From the NCBI GenBank assembly GCA_900769145.1, contig CAAGFN010000171.1, forward strand, positions 1 to 26,721: a DNA stretch of 26,721 nt, in the 5' to 3' direction. The notes beneath the pieces were generated by a model. That model ran no database searches and was not told the origin of the DNA. It worked only from the letters and a program-made list of their open reading frames with translations. A program made the translations under genes and the position numbers. The stretch is from Rikenellaceae bacterium (GTDB lineage: Bacteria > Bacteroidota > Bacteroidia > Bacteroidales > UBA932). Shown here one piece after another: positions 1 through 9,370 of this stretch. Every line of letters begins with the position of its first letter. Position 1 is the stretch's first letter.

Positions 1-1
1 T

Positions 2-424
2 TCCGACCTCGAATGGGATACATTCCGCTCCGGCGGACACGGCGGGCAGAACGTGAACAAGGTCGAGACCGGAGTCCGCGTAAGGCATATACCTTCCGGT
101 ATTATGGTGGAGAATACCGAGACCCGCTCGCAGCAGGACAACCGTCAGAATGCCCTCCGAATCCTCAAGTCCAGGCTCTATGATATTGAACTCAAGAAGC
201 GCCAGGCCAAGCAGGCCGAGCTCGAGGGTAGCAAGAAGCGCATTGAGTGGGGCTCCCAGATACGTTCCTACGTGCTTCATCCTTACAAGATGGTCAAGGA
301 TCTCAGGACCGGGCTCGCCACAGCCGATACGCAGGGCGTGCTGGACGGCGACATTGACCAGTTCATGAAGGCATTCCTGATGAATCAGGGCAATGCTGAC
401 GTACAGATTGAAGATATTGATTGA
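2..424 (+). CDS. prfB: Peptide chain release factor 2, C-terminal part (5' end outside window)
   Basis: Release factor 2 recognises UGA and UAA stop codons in the ribosomal A site and triggers hydrolysis of peptidyl-tRNA. The open frame enters from the window edge, so the N-terminal domain and the stop-codon-reading SPF loop are missing, as is any programmed frameshift site. The visible part opens with the peptidyl-hydrolase loop: SGGHGGQNVNK, with the catalytic GGQ at bases 41-49. The following VETGVRVRH, ETRSQQDNRQNALR and IEWGSQIRSYVLHPYKMVKD stretches are typical of RF2, not RF1, which has HVNTTDSAVR after GGQ. It ends in TGA, itself an RF2 codon. The next gene starts 22 bases later after an A/T-rich leader. 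Identification is firm; only the missing 5' end is uncertain. Confidence 0.95.
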   Translation, partial: SDLEWDTFRSGGHGGQNVNKVETGVRVRHIPSGIMVENTETRSQQDNRQNALRILKSRLYDIELKKRQAKQAELEGSKKRIEWGSQIRSYVLHPYKMVKDLRTGLATADTQGVLDGDIDQFMKAFLMNQGNADVQIEDID

Positions 425-446
425 CAAACATTTAAATTTATATAAA

Positions 447-2072
447 ATGGCAGAATTCAAATATGCTCCGATGTTCCAGCTCGGAGAGGACACCACGGAA
501 TACTACAAGATTCCGGGTTCAGAGAAACTCGTTTCAACCTCGGAGTTCGAGGGAAAGAAAATGCTCAAGGTCACTCCGGAGGCATTGACCCTTATGGCCA
601 ATACCGCATTCAGGGATGTGAGCTTCCTTCTCCGCCGCAGCCACAATGAGCAGGTGGCGAAGATTCTTTCGGATCCGGAGGCTACGGCCAATGACAAATA
701 TGTGGCCCTGACCTTCCTCCGCAATGCAGAGGTGGCAGCCAAGGGCAAGCTCCCTCTCTGCCAGGATACCGGTACCGCCATCATCCACGGCGAGAAGGGA
801 CAGCAGGTCTGGACAGGTTTCGAGGATGAGGAGGCGCTCTCCCTCGGCGTATTCAAGACCTATACTGAGGAGAATCTCCGCTACTCCCAGAACGCCCCTC
901 TCGATATGTACAATGAGGTCAACACCAAGTGCAACCTTCCTGCGCAGATTGACATTGAGGCTGTCCAGGGCGACGAGTACCGTTTCCTGATGGTCACCAA
1001 GGGTGGCGGTTCGGCCAACAAGAGCTATCTCTACCAGGAGACCAAGGCACGTATCCAGAATCCGGGAACCCTCATTCCTTTCCTCGTTGCGAAGATGAAG
1101 AGCCTCGGCACCGCTGCCTGCCCTCCATATCATATTGCATTCGTAATAGGCGGAACTTCAGCGGAGAAGAATCTCCTCACAGTGAAGCTTGCCTCCACTC
1201 ATTACTATGACAGCCTTCCTACCACTGGAGACGAGACAGGCCGGGCATTCCGTGACGTGGAATTGGAGAAACAGCTTCTCGAGGAGGCCCACAAGATTGG
1301 TCTCGGAGCACAGTTCGGCGGCAAATATATGGCCCACGACATACGTGTAATCCGACTCCCTCGTCACGGTGCCAGCTGCCCTATCGGACTGGGTGTCAGC
1401 TGCTCTGCCGACCGCAATATCAAGGCTAAGATCAATGCTGACGGTATCTGGATTGAGAAGATGGACGACAAGCCTTACGAACTCATTCCTGAGGAACTCC
1501 GCAATGCCGGAGAGGGCGACGTGGTGAAGATTGACCTCGACCGTCCTATGTCAGAGGTTTGCGCCGAACTCACCAAGTATCCGGTTTCCACCCGTCTCTC
1601 ACTCAACGGAACCATCATTGTGGGCCGTGACATTGCCCACGCCAAGATCAAGGCCCGCCTGGACGCCGGCGAGGAGATGCCTCAGTATCTCAAGGACCAT
1701 CCAATCTACTATGCGGGTCCGGCCAAGACTCCGGAAGGAATGCCTTGCGGCTCAATGGGACCTACAACGGCCGGTCGTATGGACCCTTACGTGGATGAGT
1801 TCCAGGATCATGGCGGAAGCATGATAATGATAGCCAAGGGTAACCGCAGCCAGCAGGTGACCGATGCCTGCAAGAAGCACGGCGGATTCTACCTCGGCTC
1901 CATCGGAGGCCCTGCCGCAATCCTTGCCCAGAACAATATCAAGTCCATCGAGTGCGTGGAGTATCCGGAGCTCGGAATGGAGGCTATCTGGAAGATCCGC
2001 GTTGAGGATTTCCCTGCATTCATTCTCGTGGATGACAAGGGCAACGACTTCTTCAAGCAGTTCGGAATCTGA
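447..2072 (+). CDS. fumA: Fumarate hydratase, class I (iron-sulfur fumarase)
   Basis: Interconverts fumarate and malate in the cytoplasm, as part of the TCA cycle or the reductive fumarate branch used by anaerobic Bacteroidota. The 541-residue length is that of the one-chain FumA/FumB type. Three cysteines expected to hold the oxygen-sensitive [4Fe-4S] cluster sit at C105 (LPLCQDTGTA), C225 (GTAACPPYH) and C319 (GLGVSCSADRN), matching E. coli FumA positions 105, 224 and 318 almost exactly. The KGGGSANKS stretch near residues 185-193 and the C-terminal GSMGPTTAGRMDPYVDEF region are also conserved in the family. I chose the ATG at 447 (MAEFKYAPM), which follows an A-rich leader. An in-frame ATG at 393 would add 18 unrelated residues lying inside prfB. 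Its TGA overlaps the ATG of folC by one base, so the two are probably translated from one message. The symbol follows E. coli; FumA and FumB cannot be told apart here. Confidence 0.95.
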   Translation: MAEFKYAPMFQLGEDTTEYYKIPGSEKLVSTSEFEGKKMLKVTPEALTLMANTAFRDVSFLLRRSHNEQVAKILSDPEATANDKYVALTFLRNAEVAAKGKLPLCQDTGTAIIHGEKGQQVWTGFEDEEALSLGVFKTYTEENLRYSQNAPLDMYNEVNTKCNLPAQIDIEAVQGDEYRFLMVTKGGGSANKSYLYQETKARIQNPGTLIPFLVAKMKSLGTAACPPYHIAFVIGGTSAEKNLLTVKLASTHYYDSLPTTGDETGRAFRDVELEKQLLEEAHKIGLGAQFGGKYMAHDIRVIRLPRHGASCPIGLGVSCSADRNIKAKINADGIWIEKMDDKPYELIPEELRNAGEGDVVKIDLDRPMSEVCAELTKYPVSTRLSLNGTIIVGRDIAHAKIKARLDAGEEMPQYLKDHPIYYAGPAKTPEGMPCGSMGPTTAGRMDPYVDEFQDHGGSMIMIAKGNRSQQVTDACKKHGGFYLGSIGGPAAILAQNNIKSIECVEYPELGMEAIWKIRVEDFPAFILVDDKGNDFFKQFGI

Positions 2073-3421
2073 TGTCCAACTTTTCTGAAGAAAAATATAA
2101 CGACCTGATCCAGAATATATTCCAGCGGTTTCCGTCAGTCCAGAATGTCTCTTTCGGGGAGGCTTACAAGCCGGGGCTTGACAGGATGCTGGAGTTCAGG
2201 AGCCTTCTTGGGGAGCCTGACAGGAAATACCGCACAGTCCACATTGCCGGGACCAACGGCAAGGGCTCCACTGCAAGCATGATTGCCTCGGTGCTTGCCT
2301 CTTGCGGGCTTAAGGTAGGTGTTTACACATCCCCGCATATTCTGGACTTCAGGGAGAGAATGAGGATCGTTGACGGAAGCAGGACTTCCGCCGACGGTCC
2401 TTCCCTCGTTTCCGAGGAGTATGTCTATGATTTCCTCACCGGGTACAATGATGAACTGGACCGGCTGCAACTCTCGTTCTTTGAGATAACTACAGGCCTG
2501 GCTTTCAAGTGGTTCGCCGATATGGAAGTGGACTGGGCCGTAATCGAGACCGGTCTCGGCGGCAGGCTTGACAGCACCAATGTCATAACTCCGGAACTGA
2601 GCATCATCACCAGCATAGGGCTTGACCATTGCGACCTTCTGGGCAATACGATGGTGGAAATCGCAGGCGAGAAGGCCGGCATTATCAAGCCTGGTGTGCC
2701 TGTCGTTGTCGGCGGACATCCTTCCGGGGAGGTTGCTGATGTCTTCAGGAGCAAAGCTGATGAACTGCAATCACCTGTTACGTTCGCCGATATGGTCCAG
2801 CCATCATTGTGGCAGGACTGGTCCTCATTTATCCTGGAGCGGATGGACCTAGCCGGAAGGTATCAGGAAATGAATCTAAGGACTGTGCTTTCCGCCGTGG
2901 ATGTGCTTCCGGATGTATTCTGCGATGTCAATGCCGCCGATGTGGCCGATGCCATCGTTCATACTGCGGTCCGGACCGGCTTCCACGGGAGGTGGGAGCG
3001 GATTTCTGCCAACCCTGATGTGATTTGTGACATCGGGCATAATGCTGCCGCCCTGGTGAACAACTTCGCACAGCTCAACTCTTATCTTGACAATGGTACA
3101 TATTCCTCATTGATAATAGTTTACGGGGTGATGGCCGACAAGAATCTGGACGATATCCTGCCGCTGTTCCCGGAGAGGGCGACGTGGATTTTCACTACTC
3201 CGCATACCAGGAGGGCTATGCAGGCCTCGGAGATCAAGGAACACTATGATGACTGGTGCCACAGGAATGGCCGTTCCACGGACCGTCTCTATGTATGTGA
3301 CGATGTCAGGGACGCTGTGGCATTGTCATTGCAGACTGCCGGTCGGTATGGCGGCCACCCTCTTGTGTATATTGGAGGCTCGACCTTTGTTGTGTCGGAG
3401 GCTATGCCATTATTCCGATAA
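2072..3421 (+). CDS. folC: Bifunctional folylpolyglutamate synthase / dihydrofolate synthase
   Basis: Mur-ligase-fold enzyme that joins L-glutamate to dihydropteroate and then adds further glutamates to folates, using ATP, in the cytoplasm. Visible signatures in order: ATP-binding P-loop GTNGKGS at residues 60-66; YTSPHILDFRERM (85-97); ETGLGGRLDSTN (159-170), which binds metal and folate; LDHCDLLGNT (184-193); GEKAGIIK (199-206), containing the lysine that is carbamylated in this family; and CDIGHNAAA (319-327) in the C-terminal glutamate-ligase domain. The 449-residue length is slightly above the usual 420-440. The start ATG shares its first base with the fumarase stop, which fixes this start and implies translational coupling, although the two enzymes share no pathway. 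Whether it carries out both reactions or only one cannot be read from sequence. Confidence 0.95.
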   Translation: MSNFSEEKYNDLIQNIFQRFPSVQNVSFGEAYKPGLDRMLEFRSLLGEPDRKYRTVHIAGTNGKGSTASMIASVLASCGLKVGVYTSPHILDFRERMRIVDGSRTSADGPSLVSEEYVYDFLTGYNDELDRLQLSFFEITTGLAFKWFADMEVDWAVIETGLGGRLDSTNVITPELSIITSIGLDHCDLLGNTMVEIAGEKAGIIKPGVPVVVGGHPSGEVADVFRSKADELQSPVTFADMVQPSLWQDWSSFILERMDLAGRYQEMNLRTVLSAVDVLPDVFCDVNAADVADAIVHTAVRTGFHGRWERISANPDVICDIGHNAAALVNNFAQLNSYLDNGTYSSLIIVYGVMADKNLDDILPLFPERATWIFTTPHTRRAMQASEIKEHYDDWCHRNGRSTDRLYVCDDVRDAVALSLQTAGRYGGHPLVYIGGSTFVVSEAMPLFR

Positions 3422-3433
3422 GATTGTGCAATA

Positions 3434-3466
3434 CTTCCGGATTTCAGGTATTTATGTTTCCGGAAG
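3434..3466. repeat. Inverted repeat between folC and the macroglobulin gene
   Basis: CTTCCGGA (3434-3441) and TCCGGAAG (3459-3466) form a perfect 8-base inverted repeat with a 17-base loop, filling most of the 60-base gap. The right arm is followed by AAGAAAATTG, so there is no T-run and it is a poor intrinsic terminator in the + direction. It could be a transcript hairpin that attenuates read-through from folC, or two half-sites for a regulator of the downstream gene. No clear TAnnTTTG promoter box is visible here. Confidence 0.5.
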
Positions 3467-3481
3467 AAAATTGTAACCGCA

Positions 3482-6400
3482 ATGAAAAGAACTACACTGG
3501 CATTGATCACAGCCATTGTTGTGACTGCCGCAACAGCATTGACCATGAACGCTTTCTTTAATTCCAAATCTGATTCGGCCGATGGTGACGGCCACGTCCT
3601 TACCTCATTGTGGAGCAGTTATGCCAAGGCTGAGGCTGCGGATCTTCCTATCAAACAGCTTGAGATTCTCACTGACATCAAAAAGGAAGCATTGAAGCGG
3701 CGTCTTGCATGGGATTTCTATGATGCTGGCAGGAGATATGTCACTGTTTCCGCTTCCCGCAACTGGAAATTGAGGGACAGCCTTGAGACCAGGTTCGCCG
3801 AAGAGGTCAAGGAGTCAGGCATCCCGACAGCACAGTTCGCATTGATGCTTGATTCCCGCAATTTCAATCCTGAGGAGGCTCTCACCTTCCTCAAGGACAA
3901 TGCAGGGGTGATGAAGTCCTCTAACAATCCGGGCTTCTACGGACTCTCGTCCAGAAATGGCAATGACAGGTTTATAGCCCGGGAATACCGCAGGACGCAT
4001 TATCAGAATGACTGGCAGTTTGCGATGTGGACATTGCTGGGTACCTGTGACAGATGCAATGTCAGGGTTAGTGAAATTTTTTCGGAACTCTCCGGATATG
4101 AGAATGATGGCTATCCTTTCGGGGCATTGCTGGAGTATGCCGCCATACCATCCGGCTATGGATGTGACAAGGAGAAGTCCAGGGCGGAGTTGAAGGCTTT
4201 CGCTGAAAAATACAGGGGCAGGGCGGTTTCCGCCTGGGCAGAGGCTGCGCTTATGGACATGGAGTTTTCCGACTTGGAATACGACAATGCAGGAAGTGAA
4301 GCATACCGCAGTCTTTACGACAGATGCCGCAGCCTGCTGAAAGAGATGAAGTCGTATTCAGGGGACGAGGCCGGACTTGTATCGGAGCTCGATTATCCGT
4401 CACGGCTTGCGGACAAGCTTTCGGCAAGGGGAATCGATATTGAGGTGGTGGAAGGAATGGCATGGATTGTTCTCCGGAATCTGGAGAAGGTCAGGGTCAA
4501 AGTGCATAAAGGCGGGGATGCATTGGCAGATACGACATTGACCAATGACAAGAAGAGTTTCTATGTCGGGGATACCCTCAAGTATTCCTTCCCGGTGATG
4601 GATGACGGCAAGTACGGGCTCATTGCGGAAAGCGGAAATGTAAAGCAGGCCACCGAGTTCGGGGTGTATCGCGTTTCATTGGCATTGAGAAGGGAGGCTT
4701 CCGGACTCTGTGCCTATGCTGCAGACTGGAAAACGGGCGAGCCGGTATCCAAGGCCGATATCCGGCTTTACAAGAGCGGGAAACTCCTGGCTGAGGCCAA
4801 GGATTTCATTTTCAATGGTTTTACGCCCCTGCCGGAAGATATCAGGACAAGGATTACCGGACGTGCCACTTATGAGATTGAATGCTCTTACAGGGACGGT
4901 GACGGATTGCTGAAGTCCAGTCAGCGAGTTTCCTATTCCAATTGGCGGTATGACAGTCCGGAGGTTGCAAATGAAGTCCTCGCCGGCGAACTTTTCACCG
5001 ACAGAAGGGCATACAACCCGGGAGACAGGCTTGAGTTCAAGGCTCTTTTCTTCAAAACCAATCATCAGAGCAGTGCGGAAGTCGTGCCTGAAGGGAAGCA
5101 GGTCAAAGTGGAAATCTATGATTCGGAGAAGAATCTGATAAACAGCCAGCGCCTGAATACCAATGAGTTCGGCTCGGTGGCCGGAAGTTTCGATATTCCG
5201 GAAGGATGCCGTAACGGTATGTTTACCATATACGCCAGCATGGGAAAAGGCACAGCCTTCGGCACCTTCAGGGTCGATGAATTCGTGCTCCCGACTTACG
5301 ATCTGGTATTCGATGAGGTCGACAGAATAACTCTGCCGGGTGACAATCTGGTATTTTCCGGAAAACTGACATCGTATTCGGGGCATAGCCTGTCCGGAGC
5401 TTCTATAAACTACAGGATTGACAGCTGGGGAGACGTGAAGGAAGAGGGAAGTCTGGAAATCGGTCCTGACGGCTCTTTCAGGAAAGAGTTCAGGACTTCC
5501 ACCGGGGACAGATGGCGTTCATATACATTGACATTGAAAGTCAATGACAATACAGGAGAAACTCATGAATGGTCCAGAACGATGCATGTGGCAGGTGACT
5601 TCTACCTTGATGTCAGTCTTGAGAACGGCCTCAGGACTGAGGGAGATGTGACCCGTGATGACAAGTCCGGGAGTCTCAATCTTCTCGACAAGGACAATGC
5701 TGAACTGCTCTTCTCCATCAGTTCTGACTACGAGATGAAAATCCCGGTAGATGTAAGTTATCGTATTGAGGATGAGTCGGGTAAAGAGGTCCTGAAAGGT
5801 GAGGCTGTGACCGGAAAGGTAATGACGCTGGCCTTCACTGGCCTGCCTTCCGGCCTTTACAGAATCATTGCGGATGCTTCGATGACATCAGCCGCCGGCA
5901 GGACTTTCTCCGATAGTGGTGAGATGAATATTCTCCTGGTACGTCCGGAGGACAAGGCGATTGATGCCCCTGTGGCAGAGTTGATTGCGGCAGGCGAATC
6001 TGATATCCGGGATGGCGGGAATATGGAAATTATTGTCGGGAATGCTGATGGTACCCCATTGTGGGCCCTAGTGGATATATTCGGGGAGAACGGGAAAAGG
6101 CTGGCCGGCAAGGCTGTCGCACTCGATGGAAAGAGAGCAGGAAACGGGTCTTTGTCAAGATTTGGTTTCGAGTACTGTGACAATTATCCTGATGCCGTGA
6201 GAGTTCAGGTATTCTTTTTCCGTGGCGGTAAACAGACTTCATTCAGCCACGAGTTCCGCAGGCAGGTCACGAGTCGGGAATTGCCTCTTGGGTGGACATC
6301 GTTTGAGGACAAGACCGGGCCAGCAACCCTCACCAGGATAAGTCTCAGGACCAGCCCCGGCACCGAGGTTCTTGCAGCAGTATTCGACAAGAGTTCCGAG

Positions 6401-8767
6401 ACCATCGCATCCAACATTTGGAGAGAGTTCAGGCTTTCTGAGTTTCATGTACCTGAGCTATATGTCCAGACGGCCTGTGGCTGCTGGGGAGATTTTCCTA
6501 TGGTATTCGGATATGGCAGAAGGTTGAGAACCAAGTCATTGGGGATGATGAACGTGGAGACTGAGGCTGTGATGATGGATGCCGCCGCACCGATGGCCGT
6601 GGAGGAAGATGCTGTTGAAGAGGCTGCGGAAGATGCCGCTGCCACAGGGTCTATGCCGGATGTCCGGGTCAGGGAGGATTTCTCCACTACGTTGGCCTTC
6701 TTGCCGTTCCTCAGGCCGGATGATGAGGGCAATGTCTCATTCGAGTTCAAGACATCGGACAAGCTGTCCACGTTCATTGTTTCGCTGTACGCCCACGACA
6801 AGGATATGCGCAACAGGGCCTTGCGCAGGGAAATGATGGTGACAATGCCGCTGAAACTGTCTCTCGTGCAGCCAGAATATCTTTATGCAGGGGATGAGTG
6901 CGGGCTTTCCGTGGCACTCTCTTCAAATCTGGGAATGTCTGTTGCAGGTACTTTGACATTGACATTGACTCAAGACGGGAAGGAAAATATTGTCCGCAGG
7001 GCTGTCAATGTGCCTGCCGGTGCTTCTGTCAATGAAATTTTCGATATCAATCCCGACAATGCCGGGGAAATCGGCCTGAAGGCGGTCTTTGTCACAGATT
7101 GCGGAAAATATTCGGACGGGATGGCAGTGAACATTCCTGTACTTCCTCCAATGGAGACAGTCAAGGAGGCCCATTCGGCTGTCCTGCTTGCCGGGATGGA
7201 CAAGGACAGTCTGGTTGCGTCCCTCCGCTCCGCATTCGTGAATATGACTTCTGTGGGGGCGGCTTATAGGGAGATCAGTATTATTGATATGGTTCGGGAG
7301 GCTGTTCCTTCCAGGATAGAGCCTGCCCGTGAGGATATATTCTCTCTCACTGAGGCTTTGTATGTCAGGAAGTTGGCGGAATCTCTCGGAGTCAGGACGG
7401 AACGTGAGATGCCGGATGAGAAACTCCTGGAGGCTATTCTCGCCTGCCGCAATGCGGACGGCGGCTTCTCATGGTTCGAGGGTATGCATTCCTCTCCGGT
7501 GGTCACTGCGGTTGTTCTGGAACGCTTTGCGAAACTCCGGAATGCCGGCCATGCCGTACCAGACCTGAAGTCCACCGTGATGTATCTGGATTCGCTCCAG
7601 TTCACAGTTGACGGGGTGCTTCCATATTGGCGTGGCGGTATCGATGACAGCCAGTATATGTATGTCAGGTCAATGTGGCCGGAGGTGGAGTTCAAGGCTC
7701 CTTCGTTAAAGAATGAGGACCAGAAGAAGAGGTTCAAGGCGTTCAGGGAGAATACGGCTGATTATCTGGCACCTTCAAGGGCCAGGGGAATGAACGGCTA
7801 TCTTTTCGGCAAAGTCCGGAGGCTCAGCACATTGATAAACCTCTCTGCCTCGTCCGAAGGCATTGCCCTTGCACGCGACTGGGGAATGTCCTTGCTCGCA
7901 GCAAGGAAGATGCGGAAATCTGCGGAGGCTGATGTGCTTTCGCTTCTGCAATACGCTGTGGATCACAGGGATGGCGGTATTTATTATCCTAATCTCGTGA
8001 TGCCGTTCAGAGGGCTTCTCGAGAGCGAGGCATACGCACATTCAATGCTCTGCGATTTGTTTACGGAATACGAGGCATTGCATCCTGGTTCAGGAACGGG
8101 CAGGGTGGCCGACGGGATCAGGATATGGCTGATGCTCCAGAAAGAGACCCAGCATTGGGATACCCAGCCTGAGTTCATTGATGCTGTCAATTCCGTGATG
8201 GCAGGGGATGATGCGGTAAAGTCCACATCGGTGCTTATTCTTGAGAAGGCGGCCGAGATGCCGTTCCTGGATGTCAAGGCGGCAGGTAACGGCTTCAGCA
8301 TCGAGCGGAAGTTCTACAGGGAGACTGTTGTGGCCCGGTCCGGTGCGGCTACCGGTTCCAAGGACAGCAATGTGGTGGAACTCAAGGAGATAAAGGAAGG
8401 AGACAATGTCAATGTGGGTGAGAAAATCATATCCGTCTGCACCATCCACAATGACGAGAACCGCAGTTTCGTCCGTATCAATGTGCCGAGGCCGGCCGGC
8501 TTCCGGCCTGTTGAGCAGCTGTCCGGACATTGCGGCATATCTGGACGGAGATTGTGGTTCTGGCCTCAGGGATATTGCAATGTCAAGACTTCCGCTACCG
8601 AGTATTATTATGATTCCTATCCGGAGGAGAATACCGAGATACGTGAGGAGTATTTCGTGACCAGGTCTGGCAGATTTGTATGTCCGACACTTGAAGTTGA
8701 ATCTTTGTATGCTCCGCATTACCGGGCCAACTCGGCCTTTGCGGAGATGCCTGAAATTGTTTTGTAA
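3482..8767 (+). CDS. Alpha-2-macroglobulin family protein without thioester motif
   Basis: Very large (1761 residues) exported protein of the bacterial alpha-2-macroglobulin group, thought to trap or inhibit proteases in the periplasm. The N-terminus (basic MKRT, hydrophobic to about residue 25) is a signal peptide or membrane anchor without a lipobox cysteine. A helical region (40-320) precedes beta-rich macroglobulin domains. The MG2-type stretch GELFTDRRAYNPGDRLEFKA is at about 502-521, and FRVDEFVLPTYDL at 596-608 is typical of the next domain. The PF00207-like core (VRVREDFSTTLAFLPFLRPD) starts near 1061. The alpha/alpha barrel that normally carries the thioester spans about 1280-1660 and has GGFSWFEGM at 1327-1335, but no CxEQ motif anywhere. 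An acidic Ala/Glu linker (about 1028-1056) sits where the bait region lies in relatives. No penicillin-binding protein gene (pbpC), a common partner of thioester-containing bacterial macroglobulins, is nearby. The carbonic anhydrase gene follows by 2 bases. Confidence 0.88.
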   Translation: MKRTTLALITAIVVTAATALTMNAFFNSKSDSADGDGHVLTSLWSSYAKAEAADLPIKQLEILTDIKKEALKRRLAWDFYDAGRRYVTVSASRNWKLRDSLETRFAEEVKESGIPTAQFALMLDSRNFNPEEALTFLKDNAGVMKSSNNPGFYGLSSRNGNDRFIAREYRRTHYQNDWQFAMWTLLGTCDRCNVRVSEIFSELSGYENDGYPFGALLEYAAIPSGYGCDKEKSRAELKAFAEKYRGRAVSAWAEAALMDMEFSDLEYDNAGSEAYRSLYDRCRSLLKEMKSYSGDEAGLVSELDYPSRLADKLSARGIDIEVVEGMAWIVLRNLEKVRVKVHKGGDALADTTLTNDKKSFYVGDTLKYSFPVMDDGKYGLIAESGNVKQATEFGVYRVSLALRREASGLCAYAADWKTGEPVSKADIRLYKSGKLLAEAKDFIFNGFTPLPEDIRTRITGRATYEIECSYRDGDGLLKSSQRVSYSNWRYDSPEVANEVLAGELFTDRRAYNPGDRLEFKALFFKTNHQSSAEVVPEGKQVKVEIYDSEKNLINSQRLNTNEFGSVAGSFDIPEGCRNGMFTIYASMGKGTAFGTFRVDEFVLPTYDLVFDEVDRITLPGDNLVFSGKLTSYSGHSLSGASINYRIDSWGDVKEEGSLEIGPDGSFRKEFRTSTGDRWRSYTLTLKVNDNTGETHEWSRTMHVAGDFYLDVSLENGLRTEGDVTRDDKSGSLNLLDKDNAELLFSISSDYEMKIPVDVSYRIEDESGKEVLKGEAVTGKVMTLAFTGLPSGLYRIIADASMTSAAGRTFSDSGEMNILLVRPEDKAIDAPVAELIAAGESDIRDGGNMEIIVGNADGTPLWALVDIFGENGKRLAGKAVALDGKRAGNGSLSRFGFEYCDNYPDAVRVQVFFFRGGKQTSFSHEFRRQVTSRELPLGWTSFEDKTGPATLTRISLRTSPGTEVLAAVFDKSSETIASNIWREFRLSEFHVPELYVQTACGCWGDFPMVFGYGRRLRTKSLGMMNVETEAVMMDAAAPMAVEEDAVEEAAEDAAATGSMPDVRVREDFSTTLAFLPFLRPDDEGNVSFEFKTSDKLSTFIVSLYAHDKDMRNRALRREMMVTMPLKLSLVQPEYLYAGDECGLSVALSSNLGMSVAGTLTLTLTQDGKENIVRRAVNVPAGASVNEIFDINPDNAGEIGLKAVFVTDCGKYSDGMAVNIPVLPPMETVKEAHSAVLLAGMDKDSLVASLRSAFVNMTSVGAAYREISIIDMVREAVPSRIEPAREDIFSLTEALYVRKLAESLGVRTEREMPDEKLLEAILACRNADGGFSWFEGMHSSPVVTAVVLERFAKLRNAGHAVPDLKSTVMYLDSLQFTVDGVLPYWRGGIDDSQYMYVRSMWPEVEFKAPSLKNEDQKKRFKAFRENTADYLAPSRARGMNGYLFGKVRRLSTLINLSASSEGIALARDWGMSLLAARKMRKSAEADVLSLLQYAVDHRDGGIYYPNLVMPFRGLLESEAYAHSMLCDLFTEYEALHPGSGTGRVADGIRIWLMLQKETQHWDTQPEFIDAVNSVMAGDDAVKSTSVLILEKAAEMPFLDVKAAGNGFSIERKFYRETVVARSGAATGSKDSNVVELKEIKEGDNVNVGEKIISVCTIHNDENRSFVRINVPRPAGFRPVEQLSGHCGISGRRLWFWPQGYCNVKTSATEYYYDSYPEENTEIREEYFVTRSGRFVCPTLEVESLYAPHYRANSAFAEMPEIVL

Positions 8768-8769
8768 TC

Positions 8770-9321
8770 ATGACGCAGATTGAAGAAATGCTGGAGTTCA
8801 ACCGTAAGTTCGTTGAGTCCAGGGAATATGAGAAATACCAGACGTCCAAGTATCCTGACAAGAAGATTGCCATAGTAACATGTATGGATACCCGTCTTGT
8901 CACCCTGCTTCCAGCCGCCCTCGGCATAAGAAACGGGGATATAAAGTTGATAAAGAATGCCGGCGGAGTTATTACGAATCCGTTCGACAGCACCATCCGC
9001 AGCCTGATTGTGGCTGTTTACGAGCTGGGTGTCAATGAGATAATGGTAATAGGCCATACGGGCTGCGGGGTTCAGGGAATGGACTCTGCGGAGATGCTGG
9101 ACCTGATGCGGGAGAGGGGCATTGACGAGGAGCATATCAGCCTGATGCGGCATTGCGGCATTGACCTAGACTCCTGGCTTCACGGCTTTGACGACACCGA
9201 GGCCGCCGTTCTCGAGACTGTTGACCTTATCCGCAACCATCCGCTAATCCCGAAGGACATCAATGTCCGCGGCTACATCATGGACTCCGTCACCGGCGGA
9301 CTGACCAGGATTGGCGGGTAG
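8770..9321 (+). CDS. Beta-class carbonic anhydrase
   Basis: Cytoplasmic zinc enzyme that interconverts CO2 and bicarbonate, supplying bicarbonate for carboxylations; this matters in CO2-requiring gut Bacteroidota that run a carboxylating succinate pathway. The zinc ligands are visible: C38 in CMDTR (with the D40/R42 dyad of the CxDxR signature) and H96 and C99 in HTGCG. The KNAGG stretch (62-66) and the C-terminal VRGYIMDSVTGGL also fit. At 183 residues it is short, like the archaeal Cab-type clade and unlike the roughly 220-residue E. coli Can. No signal peptide is present. It starts 2 bases after the macroglobulin stop, so it probably shares that transcript, and a hairpin follows its own stop. 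Function is assigned from motifs with high confidence. Confidence 0.93.
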   Translation: MTQIEEMLEFNRKFVESREYEKYQTSKYPDKKIAIVTCMDTRLVTLLPAALGIRNGDIKLIKNAGGVITNPFDSTIRSLIVAVYELGVNEIMVIGHTGCGVQGMDSAEMLDLMRERGIDEEHISLMRHCGIDLDSWLHGFDDTEAAVLETVDLIRNHPLIPKDINVRGYIMDSVTGGLTRIGG

Positions 9322-9347
9322 AATTCCGCAGAGGGCAGGGCATAGAA

Positions 9348-9367
9348 CCTCATCGAACGGTATGAGG
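9348..9367 (+). terminator. Probable intrinsic terminator after the carbonic anhydrase gene
   Basis: CCTCAT (9348-9353) and ATGAGG (9362-9367) form a perfect 6-base stem with an 8-base loop, 27 bases after the carbonic anhydrase stop. It is followed by the T-rich stretch ATATTTGTTTGTTTT. Stem and T-rich tail fit an intrinsic terminator, although the tail is not a pure T-run. The tail overlaps the proposed -33 box of the hipBA promoter. Confidence 0.55.
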
Positions 9368-9370
9368 ATA

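Noticed and set aside
534..1133. 199-codon open frame on the minus strand inside the fumarase gene
   Set aside because: It lies wholly antisense to a gene with full family motifs and shows no recognisable motif or leader; it is a coding-strand shadow.
6585..6660. Possible tandem repeat in the acidic linker of the macroglobulin gene
   Set aside because: Related GAAGATGC-type units recur, but without a regular period; this reflects the Ala/Glu/Asp codon composition rather than a true repeat.
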